A DNA stretch of 43,186 nt from the NCBI GenBank assembly GCA_029265795.1, contig JAJUGV010000015.1:1-43186 (forward strand). Reading direction: 5' to 3'. The notes under the pieces were generated by a model that was not told the origin of the DNA, ran no database searches, and saw nothing but the letters and a program-made list of their open reading frames with translations. The position numbers and the translations under genes are program-made. Within the stretch, counting starts at the first letter, position 1, and the number at the start of each line of letters is the position of its first letter. Below, in pieces: positions 37,363-43,186 of the stretch. The DNA comes from Alcaligenaceae bacterium. GTDB taxonomy: Bacteria > Pseudomonadota > Gammaproteobacteria > Burkholderiales > Burkholderiaceae_B.

Positions 37363-37391
37363 ACACTTTGCGATATCTGCCAATGCGAATC

Positions 37392-37421
37392 AGGCCGCTT
37401 GCAACAAGCGGCCTTTTTCTT
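37392..37421 (+). terminator. Intrinsic terminator after tRNA-Lys
   Basis: GGCCGCTTG (37393-37401) pairs with CAAGCGGCC (37405-37413) around a three-base loop, followed by TTTTTCTT. It is a classic rho-independent terminator, 30 bases after the tRNA 3' end. Confidence 0.93.
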
Positions 37422-37467
37422 GCCTGTCAGCCGGCGAATAATCTATATCGACTCTAAGGAGAAACAG

Positions 37468-38004
37468 ATGAAGAGATTCGCCATGGCACTGGGTCTGGCT
37501 GGCTTATTGGCCGCTTGCGCGCATACTCGAAACGAGCTGCCGACGCAGTCTGGAGTAAACCTGCAAAAGTATGCCGGCACCTGGTATGAGCAGGCGCGCT
37601 TGCCGAACCGGTTTCAGAAAGACTGTGCGGGCGATGTCCGTGCTGATTATTCGCTGAATTCCGGTGACACGATCCGGGTGGTGAACCAATGCCGCACGAA
37701 TGACGGGAACATCAAAACGGCGGAAGGTCTAGGCAGACTCGCAGACGGTGGTGCGGCAGCGGATCCAGCGAAGCTTGAGGTGCGATTCGCGCCGAAGTGG
37801 ACTAGCTGGTTGCCTATGGTGTGGGGCGATTACTGGATTATCCGCTTGTCAGATGACTATCAGTATTCGCTAGTTGGAACGCCAGATCGAAAATATCTAT
37901 GGGTCTTGTCGCGCCAAGAGCAGGCCGATACACGAATAGTGGATGATCTCCTGGCGTATGCCGGTACGCTGGGCTTTGCAGTCGATGAGGTGCTAGGGCG
38001 TTAA
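37468..38004 (+). CDS. blc: Outer membrane lipocalin, Blc type
   Basis: A 178-residue lipoprotein. The signal peptide MKRFAMALGLAGLLAAC has the lipobox LAAC with C17 as the lipidated residue. The mature part starts with the lipocalin motif YAGTWYEQARLPNRFQKDC and continues with GLGRLADG, KLEVRFAPKW, DYWIIRLSDDYQYSLVGTPD and YLWVLSRQ, all as in bacterial Blc. Such proteins bind fatty acids or lysophospholipids and are thought to help maintain the envelope. The ATG at 37468 is preceded by AAGGAGA; an earlier in-frame start at 37399 lies inside the tRNA terminator and is rejected. It is a single-gene unit. Confidence 0.93.
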   Translation: MKRFAMALGLAGLLAACAHTRNELPTQSGVNLQKYAGTWYEQARLPNRFQKDCAGDVRADYSLNSGDTIRVVNQCRTNDGNIKTAEGLGRLADGGAAADPAKLEVRFAPKWTSWLPMVWGDYWIIRLSDDYQYSLVGTPDRKYLWVLSRQEQADTRIVDDLLAYAGTLGFAVDEVLGR

Positions 38005-38066
38005 TCGAAGTGCCCTCTGGGGAGTGTGCCGTCCGGGCACTGCGTCTTAACGCTGGACAGGGCCGG

Positions 38067-38096
38067 TTGATAAAATATGGGGCTTTGCGCTTATAA
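38067..38096 (+). promoter_or_regulatory. Candidate metNIQ promoter
   Basis: TTGATA (38067-38072) is followed after 18 bases by TTATAA (38091-38096), or after 19 by TATAAC. The transcript would start near 38103, with a leader of about 95 bases. I searched the leader for a known SAM riboswitch pattern and did not recognise one. Confidence 0.45.
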
Positions 38097-38197
38097 CGCC
38101 TGGTTTTAAGCTATCGCGAAATAAGAGCAAGGCCCATGTTAAATTTTTCCGTTCGCTGCGGTGACCCCGTGGCTGCGTCTCTAGAGAGAACCCTGTC

Positions 38198-39208
38198 TTG
38201 ATCGTCCTGGAAAATCTGCGCAAAACGTATGCCACCCCAGAGCGTGTTTCGCATGCCCTGGCGGGCGTCAGCCTCCGTATCGATAGGGGCGAGATTTTCG
38301 GCATTATCGGCCGCTCCGGGGCGGGTAAAAGCACCCTGATCCGCATGTTGAATTTGTTGGAGCGCCCAACGGAAGGCCGGGTCGTTATCAACGACCAGGA
38401 AATCACCGCCTTGGGCGATGCTGAGCTACGCACGTTCAGACAGTCAGTGGGTATGGTGTTCCAGCATTTCAATCTGTTGAGTTCGCGTACCGTGCGCGAC
38501 AACGTGTGCTTCCCACTGCGACTCGCGGGCATGAACCGGCGACAGCAGCTTGAGCGGGCCGCCGAGGTTCTGGCACTCGTAGGGCTCTCAGACCACGCTG
38601 ACAAATATCCGCGCCAGCTCTCAGGTGGCCAGCAGCAGCGTGTGGGCATCGCACGTGCGTTGGCGAGCAAGCCGCAGCTTTTATTATGCGACGAGGCGAC
38701 TTCTGCGCTGGATCCTGAAACCACCCAGTCCATTTTGCGCTTGTTGGTGGACATCAATCGCAATCTGGGCCTCACCATTGTGCTCATTACACACAGTATG
38801 GATGTCATACGCAGTGTGTGTGACCGTGTGGCGGTGATCGATGCAGGTCAAATAGTTGAGCATGGGGATGTGCTCGACGTTTTTTTGCACCCACAGCATC
38901 CCGTTACGCAGTCACTGTTGTCGGAAAGTGGTATGGATGCCGAAGGCTGGCGGGAAATGGCCGACGGCATGGAAGGCACATTGCTGCGCCTGAGCTTCCG
39001 CGGCCCATCCATCTTGCGGCCGCTTTTGAGTCAGGTGAGCAGGGATCTGGGCGTCGATCTCAGCATTCTGCAGGGGTCGGTCGGCCGCATCAAGGATACG
39101 CCTTACGGTCAGCTTGTTGTGGCGGTGCAGGGCGAGGCACAGGCATGCGCCCGGCTACCGGCCGTGCTTAGAGAGAATGGCGTTGAATGCGAGGAGCTTC
39201 ATCAATGA
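38198..39208 (+). CDS. metN: Methionine ABC transporter ATPase MetN
   Basis: A 336-residue ATPase of the methionine importer. Walker A is GRSGAGKST, the signature is LSGGQQQRVGIARALA and Walker B is LLLCDEATSALDPE. LLERPTEGRVVI and VGMVFQHFNLLSSRTV are almost identical to E. coli MetN. The C-terminal part (from about residue 260) is the NIL domain, which binds methionine and inhibits transport when the cell is replete. The start is a TTG at 38198, with AGAGAG upstream, because the family begins at this residue (MIVLENLRKTY). It overlaps metI by four bases. Confidence 0.95.
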   Translation: MIVLENLRKTYATPERVSHALAGVSLRIDRGEIFGIIGRSGAGKSTLIRMLNLLERPTEGRVVINDQEITALGDAELRTFRQSVGMVFQHFNLLSSRTVRDNVCFPLRLAGMNRRQQLERAAEVLALVGLSDHADKYPRQLSGGQQQRVGIARALASKPQLLLCDEATSALDPETTQSILRLLVDINRNLGLTIVLITHSMDVIRSVCDRVAVIDAGQIVEHGDVLDVFLHPQHPVTQSLLSESGMDAEGWREMADGMEGTLLRLSFRGPSILRPLLSQVSRDLGVDLSILQGSVGRIKDTPYGQLVVAVQGEAQACARLPAVLRENGVECEELHQ

Positions 39209-39864
39209 ACTTCGGCAATATTGATTGGCTCTTAATTGGCGAAGCCACGGTAGACACGCTGCTGATGACCGGTTTCTCGCTGCTGTTTACCGTCGTGATC
39301 GGGCTGCCCTTGGGGATCGTGCTGTTTCTTACCAGCCCCCGGCAAATGCTCGAAAACACTCCGGTCTATCAGGTGTTGTCATTCATAGTGAATGTGCTGC
39401 GCTCGGTGCCTTTTCTCATCCTGCTGATCGTCATGATTCCATTTACGCGCATGGTGGCGGGCACCTCGCTCGGCGTAGAAGGAGCGATTCCTCCTTTGGT
39501 GGCCAGCGCAGCGCCTTTTTTTGCTCGTCTGGTCGAGAACGTCCTGCGGGAGCTTGACCCCGGCGTATCCGAAGCCTGCCGCGCCATGGGTGCTAATTCG
39601 CGGCAGACCGTATTGCTGGCGTTATTGCCCGAAGCGATGACAGGCATTGTCGCGGCGGTGATTGTGACCGCCATCGCGTTGGTGGGGTATTCCGCCATGT
39701 CCGGCGTGATCGGCGGCGGCGGGCTCGGCGACCTGGCTTTGCGCTTTGGATACCAGCGCTATCAGACTGATGTCATGATTGTGACCGTGGTGATATTGGT
39801 CATCATGGTGCAGTTGCTGCAAGTGTTTGGCGACCGTCTGGTTGCCCGGCTGAATCGTAAGTAA
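39205..39864 (+). CDS. metI: Methionine ABC transporter permease MetI
   Basis: A 219-residue inner membrane permease with five hydrophobic segments. The EAA loop that contacts MetN is ELDPGVSEACRAMGANSRQT followed by VLLALLPEA. VGYSAMSGVIGGGGLGDLAL followed by RFGYQRY is typical of MetI. The ATG at 39205 overlaps the metN stop (ATGA), with GAGGAG upstream. An upstream in-frame start is inside metN. It is followed by metQ after 21 bases. Confidence 0.95.
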   Translation: MNFGNIDWLLIGEATVDTLLMTGFSLLFTVVIGLPLGIVLFLTSPRQMLENTPVYQVLSFIVNVLRSVPFLILLIVMIPFTRMVAGTSLGVEGAIPPLVASAAPFFARLVENVLRELDPGVSEACRAMGANSRQTVLLALLPEAMTGIVAAVIVTAIALVGYSAMSGVIGGGGLGDLALRFGYQRYQTDVMIVTVVILVIMVQLLQVFGDRLVARLNRK

Positions 39865-39885
39865 ATCGTTTTGGAGAACAAGTCC

Positions 39886-40677
39886 ATGCCATTCAAGAAG
39901 TTTGCCCCAGTTGCAGCGCTAGCTTTCGCTGCTTTGTTCGCCGGCTCTGCGGCCAACGCAGAAAAACTCAGTGTCGCGGCCACCCCCGTGCCGCACGCTG
40001 AGCTGCTGGAGTTCGTGAAACCCGCGCTGGCCAAGGAAGGCGTGGAGCTCGAAATCAAGGTCTTTACCGACTATGTTCAACCCAACGCTCAGGTAGTAGA
40101 TGGCCAGCTGGATGCCAACTTCTTCCAGCACAAGCCATATCTGGATTCCTACAACAGCGAACGCAAGACTGATCTCGTCTCGGTTGGGCTGGTGCATGTC
40201 GAACCCTTCGGCGCTTATTCCAGCAAGATCAAAAGCATAGACGAGCTGAAGGACGGCGCGCAGGTAGCATTGCCTAACGACCCATCGAATGGCGCACGTG
40301 CGCTGCTGCTGTTGCAGGCCCAGGGTCTAATTAAGTTGAAGGATCCTTCGAACATTCTGGCCACAGCGCGTGATGTCGCTGAGAACCCGAAGAACCTGCG
40401 CTTCCGCGAACTGGAAGCTGCGACATTGCCGCGTGTGCTGCCGGATGTCGATATTGCGCTGATCAACACTAATTACGCACTGGAAGCAGGTCTGAACCCG
40501 GTCGAAGATGCGCTGTTCATCGAAGGCGAGGATTCGCCGTATGCCAACCTCGTGGCGACCACTGCCGCAAAGAAGGATGATGCAGCGGTACAGAAGTTGG
40601 TGAAGGCATTACAGACCGACGAGGTTCGCGAGTTCATCAAGACTCAGTACAAGGGTTCCATCGTTCCTGCATTCTGA
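39886..40677 (+). CDS. metQ: Methionine-binding protein MetQ
   Basis: A 263-residue periplasmic NlpA-family binding protein that delivers methionine to MetNI. The signal peptide ends at SAANA before EKLSVAATPVPHAE. There is no cysteine lipobox, so it looks like a soluble, signal peptidase I product, unlike the lipoprotein MetQ of E. coli. Family features are LEIKVFTDYVQPNAQVVDGQ, LDANFFQHKPYLDSYN, VALPNDPSNGARALLLLQA and VDIALINTNYALEAGL. The ATG at 39886 follows GGAGA; a TTG five codons earlier is rejected because it contains the ribosome binding site. The operon terminator follows at 40716. Confidence 0.95.
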   Translation: MPFKKFAPVAALAFAALFAGSAANAEKLSVAATPVPHAELLEFVKPALAKEGVELEIKVFTDYVQPNAQVVDGQLDANFFQHKPYLDSYNSERKTDLVSVGLVHVEPFGAYSSKIKSIDELKDGAQVALPNDPSNGARALLLLQAQGLIKLKDPSNILATARDVAENPKNLRFRELEAATLPRVLPDVDIALINTNYALEAGLNPVEDALFIEGEDSPYANLVATTAAKKDDAAVQKLVKALQTDEVREFIKTQYKGSIVPAF

Positions 40678-40715
40678 ATCGTGCAGAGCTAATTCACCTG
40701 GTCTGAATGTGGAAG

Positions 40716-40753
40716 GGCGCGGTCGGCAATGATTGCCGCCGCGCCTCTTTTTT
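40716..40753 (+). terminator. metNIQ terminator
   Basis: GGCGCGG pairs with CCGCGCC, continued by CGGCAAT/ATTGCCG after one unpaired T, followed by TCTTTTTT. It is a strong rho-independent terminator 38 bases after the metQ stop and just before the convergent gene ending at 40763. Confidence 0.92.
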
Positions 40754-40762
40754 ATGTGTGGC

Positions 40763-41461
40763 TTAGCGCGGCACCCGGATGACACGCATGGCGGTGACAC
40801 GTTCCGAACCGTCGGCGCGGATTTGAATAGTGACTTCCCGCGGCGTAAAGCCTTCCGGCACTTCCACCGTGCCTTGCAGATGTGTGTAGCGCTCTAGTGA
40901 GATAGGGAAGGGCTCAAGTTCTTCGTTCGCGTTGCGGCCGTTGCTATAGCGCCCGGCGGCGACGAGTGTGACCTCTCCGGAGAAAGGCTTAACTTTATCG
41001 GCATCCTGCATGACGAGGATGTGATAGTCGAGCTGGCCGTCGGCAAAATTGAAGGACACGGCGCGTATGCCAGGCGATGTGCCGCGGGGGTCTGAAGGCG
41101 CGGTGTCGGCGAAGAGCGCAACGTCTGTTGTGAGGCGGTCAATTTCAGCCTGACGTTCCTGCAACTCGGCGTCTTGGGCCTGAATACGGGCCCTGGCTTC
41201 CTTGAGATCCTGTACATGCTGGTTAAGCTGGGACTGCAAGCGCTGCTTGTCCATATTGGCACTATTGAGATCGTAGTGCAGTTGCTCCGACTGTTCGACG
41301 GTAAGACGGGTCGGGCCATAGCTTTTTTGCAGAAACAGCAGCCCACCTGCGCCCAGCACAATGCCGGTTAGCAACAGGACCAACCACCGAGGAATGCCGC
41401 GGCGCCTGGAGCTGCCGTAGGCGGTGGGCCTGAATGCTTGTCGCTTGGACGATCCGAACAT
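40763..41461 (-). CDS. Membrane-anchored coiled-coil protein (DUF6776-like)
   Basis: A 232-residue protein of unknown function. A basic N terminus (SSRRRGIPRW) leads into one membrane segment at about residues 25-44, a coiled coil at about 54-117 rich in Gln, Leu and Glu, and a C-terminal beta-rich domain (about 130-232) with VSFNFADGQLDYHILVMQDA and a GEVTLVAAGRY stretch. The layout fits a bitopic protein with its C-terminal domain in the periplasm and resembles the DUF6776 family of proteobacteria; that name is from memory. The ATG at 41461 has AAAGG upstream. No operon partner is evident; murU, 132 bases upstream on the same strand, may be co-transcribed. Confidence 0.75.
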   Translation of the reverse strand: MFGSSKRQAFRPTAYGSSRRRGIPRWLVLLLTGIVLGAGGLLFLQKSYGPTRLTVEQSEQLHYDLNSANMDKQRLQSQLNQHVQDLKEARARIQAQDAELQERQAEIDRLTTDVALFADTAPSDPRGTSPGIRAVSFNFADGQLDYHILVMQDADKVKPFSGEVTLVAAGRYSNGRNANEELEPFPISLERYTHLQGTVEVPEGFTPREVTIQIRADGSERVTAMRVIRVPR

Positions 41462-41593
41462 GGTTTACCTTTATTCCTTTTGCGTGCAAAAAAATAAGGA
41501 GTCTGGAACAAGTCGCAGCGCCTGCTTACTGCTCGACTCATCCCGCCGGCTCCCCACGCAGTTTAACAAGCGACCCCACGGCGGGGCCAGCTT

Positions 41594-42283
41594 TCAGGAT
41601 GTGAGTTGAGTGTCCAGGTGTTGCAGACGTTCGGGTGTTCCGATGTCATACCACTGGCCGTGGTGCAGCGTACCCACAATGCGGTTTTGACGGATGGCAT
41701 TGCGCAGTAACGGGGCGAGTGGCGCAGGTTCAGCGCCCGACACCGACTCGAAAAGCTGTGGGTGGTAGACGCCGATGCCGGAGAACGTGAGGCTACTCGC
41801 GCCTGCTGAACGTTCCTGTACGTTACCGCGGGTGTCCAGGCAGAAGTCCCCTTCCGTGTGATGTGGCGGGTTATTCACCAACAGCAGCCACGCGAGAGCC
41901 CTGGATTCCCGCAGCTGTTCAGCCATGGCTGAGGCTTGTTGAAACTCCCAATCACACCATATGTCCCCGTTCACCACTAAAAAGGGGTCTGACCCCAGTT
42001 TTGGGAGGGCGCGGGCGATGCCGCCGGCGGTCTCCAGAGCGGGATTTTCCGGTGACCACTGCAGGCGGGCACCGAATTGTTCACCGGTGCCCAGGGCGGC
42101 TTGCAGGCGTTCGCCTAGCCATGCGCAGTTGATGACGATGTCACGCAGCCCTGCAGCGACGAGTTTTTCGATATGCCAAACGATGAGTGGCTTGCCGCCG
42201 ACCTGTAACAGTGGCTTCGGGGTGTGATCGGTAAGGGGGCGCATGCGTTGGCCGCGCCCCGCTGCGAGTATCATCGCCTTCAT
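41594..42283 (-). CDS. murU: N-acetylmuramate 1-phosphate uridylyltransferase MurU
   Basis: A 229-residue nucleotidyltransferase that converts MurNAc 1-phosphate and UTP to UDP-MurNAc in cell wall recycling. The signature is LAAGRGQRMRPLTDHTPKPL (6-25), then NPALETAGGIARALPKLG and FLVVNGDIWCDW with the metal-binding aspartate, and the C-terminal GQWYDIGTPERLQHLD. The family also contains sugar-1-phosphate guanylyl- and thymidylyltransferases; the short length (Pseudomonas MurU about 223) and the adjacent amgK favour MurU. It starts 16 bases after amgK stops. The pathway bypasses fosfomycin-sensitive MurA. Confidence 0.88.
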   Translation of the reverse strand: MKAMILAAGRGQRMRPLTDHTPKPLLQVGGKPLIVWHIEKLVAAGLRDIVINCAWLGERLQAALGTGEQFGARLQWSPENPALETAGGIARALPKLGSDPFLVVNGDIWCDWEFQQASAMAEQLRESRALAWLLLVNNPPHHTEGDFCLDTRGNVQERSAGASSLTFSGIGVYHPQLFESVSGAEPAPLAPLLRNAIRQNRIVGTLHHGQWYDIGTPERLQHLDTQLTS

Positions 42284-42299
42284 GTCTCAGTCTCGTCGT

Positions 42300-43186
42300 T
42301 CACGAGAAACCAAGCGGATTCACCGGCTGTATGCCGTCCAGGCGATCAAGCAGGCGGAGAAGAGGTCGGAAGGCGTTGTAGCGGCCCGCCACTTGGCGCA
42401 CATACTCATTCACACGCGGTAAGTGATCCAGATAATGATGTTTGCCGTCGCGCAGAGACAGCCTGACGAACACTCCCATTACACGCAAATTGCGTTGCAG
42501 ACTCATCCATTCGTAGGCGCGGTGAAAGGCGGCGAAATCCTCTCCGACCGGCAGGCCGGCGGCACGTGCCATTTCCCAATAGCGGATCGCCCAATCGAGC
42601 TGGCGGTCTTCTTCCCAGGTGTAGCGGGCATCTGCAGCCAGTGACGCGATGTCGTAAGTAATGGGGCCCGCGACAGCGTCCTGGAAATCAATGATGCCGG
42701 GCTCTTCGCCCAAGGTGTCGGGCACCATGAGATTGGGCGAGTGGTAGTCACGGTGCACCAGCACGGTGGGCTGGGCGGCATTATCTGCCGTGAGGGTAGC
42801 GAACACTTCTGCCAGCGCACTTTCCTCGGTACTGCTTAGTGTGGCGCCGTGATGTTTTTCTACATACCATTCGCGGAACACCGAGAGCTCGTCCAACAGC
42901 CTGGTTGCGTCGTAAGCTGGAAGATCATCGCACGCAGCCTGTTGCATGCGTACCAGCGCGCTTAGCGCGGGACGGTAGAGCTTCTGCAGCGTTGCTTCAT
43001 CGACGCCTTCGACAAGCGTCTGGTAAAAGGTGTGCGTACCCAGGTCGGTCATCAACAAAAAGCCGTGTTGCAGGCTCTGCGCCAGGATGTGAGGCACCCG
43101 CAGGCCGTTCTCTTCGAGGCGGCGGCCTACATGCAGGAAAGGGCGACAGTCTTCGCGATCGGGCGGGGCGTCCATGATGATGGCGG
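42300..43186 (-). CDS. amgK: N-acetylmuramate/N-acetylglucosamine kinase AmgK, 5' end cut by the window
   Basis: An aminoglycoside-phosphotransferase-fold sugar kinase that makes MurNAc 1-phosphate for MurU. The visible 295 codons begin within AIIMDAPPDREDCRPFLHVG, a segment normally about 40-50 residues after the start; the true N terminus lies beyond 43186. The catalytic loop is VLVHRDYHSPNLM, the metal-binding motif is GIIDFQDAVAGPITYD, and WMSLQRNLRVMGVFVRLSLR is typical of AmgK. It forms an operon with murU (16-base gap), reconstructing the two-step recycling route known from Pseudomonas. Any in-frame ATG inside the visible part is not the real start. Confidence 0.9.
   Translation of the reverse strand, partial: AIIMDAPPDREDCRPFLHVGRRLEENGLRVPHILAQSLQHGFLLMTDLGTHTFYQTLVEGVDEATLQKLYRPALSALVRMQQAACDDLPAYDATRLLDELSVFREWYVEKHHGATLSSTEESALAEVFATLTADNAAQPTVLVHRDYHSPNLMVPDTLGEEPGIIDFQDAVAGPITYDIASLAADARYTWEEDRQLDWAIRYWEMARAAGLPVGEDFAAFHRAYEWMSLQRNLRVMGVFVRLSLRDGKHHYLDHLPRVNEYVRQVAGRYNAFRPLLRLLDRLDGIQPVNPLGFS

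Noticed and set aside
37399-37467. Upstream start for the lipocalin gene
   Set aside because: It would lie in the tRNA terminator and push the lipoprotein signal 23 residues inward; the ATG at 37468 has a strong ribosome binding site.
38097-38197. SAM riboswitch in the metN leader
   Set aside because: The leader is of suitable size, but I could not find the conserved core of any known SAM riboswitch class by eye.
38047-38808. Minus-strand open frame overlapping the start of metN
   Set aside because: It covers the metN promoter and Walker A region in reverse, and has no protein family features.

Overview
The window looks like chromosomal DNA of a betaproteobacterium, most likely a member of the Alcaligenaceae (Bordetella, Achromobacter or Pusillimonas type). 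The evidence is a complete division and cell wall (dcw) cluster with murE and murF fused into one 929-codon gene, an MraZ that starts at a TTG codon with MFQGSS, a class A RNase P RNA directly upstream of mraZ, the order lpxC-dciA(opposite strand)-M23 peptidase-secA, and the 5S rRNA sequence. These assignments come from recognised protein and RNA motifs, not from a database search. No insertion sequence, prophage, CRISPR array or obvious island is visible; the region reads as core chromosome.

Layout. Positions 1-76 are the 3' end of a 5S rRNA gene, followed by a strong terminator. Next come a small membrane protein (237-605), a SWIB-domain protein on the minus strand, an M20 amidohydrolase with pyrC (1252-3531), and the ABC-F ATPase uup (minus, 3534-5345). 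rnpB occupies about 5427-5830. A sigma70-type promoter and a 10-bp periodic MraZ operator precede the dcw cluster (6056-23007): mraZ, rsmH, ftsL, ftsI, murEF, mraY, murD, ftsW, murG, murC, ddl, ftsQ, ftsA, ftsZ. Most junctions from rsmH to ddl overlap by 1-4 bases (11 at murEF-mraY), which implies one translationally coupled operon. lpxC has its own promoter, then dciA (minus), an M23 peptidase and secA.

From 28658 to 32831 the minus strand carries an inositol-phosphatase family gene, a second M20 amidohydrolase, a YciA-type thioesterase and mgtE. The plus strand resumes with mnmC (32918), a degenerate GH31-family protein (34957), tRNA-Lys(UUU) (37287), a Blc-type lipocalin (37468) and the methionine importer operon metN-metI-metQ (38198-40677). 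The right end is minus strand: a membrane-anchored coiled-coil protein, murU, and amgK running off the window.

How the parts fit. The window covers lipid II synthesis from UDP-MurNAc onward (MurC, MurD, MurE/F, MraY, MurG, Ddl), the septal synthase and its scaffold (FtsI, FtsW, FtsL, FtsQ, FtsA, FtsZ), the first committed step of lipid A synthesis (LpxC), a putative wall hydrolase (M23), the secretion motor (SecA), and at the far end the AmgK-MurU salvage pair that returns recycled MurNAc to UDP-MurNAc, the substrate of MurC.

I found no convincing wholly new multi-gene system. The most unusual items are the GH31-like protein that has lost most active-site residues, the four-repeat MraZ operator that runs from the promoter into the mraZ ribosome binding site, overlapping divergent start codons of dciA and the M23 gene, and a 14-bp AT-rich perfect palindrome nested inside a longer inverted repeat.
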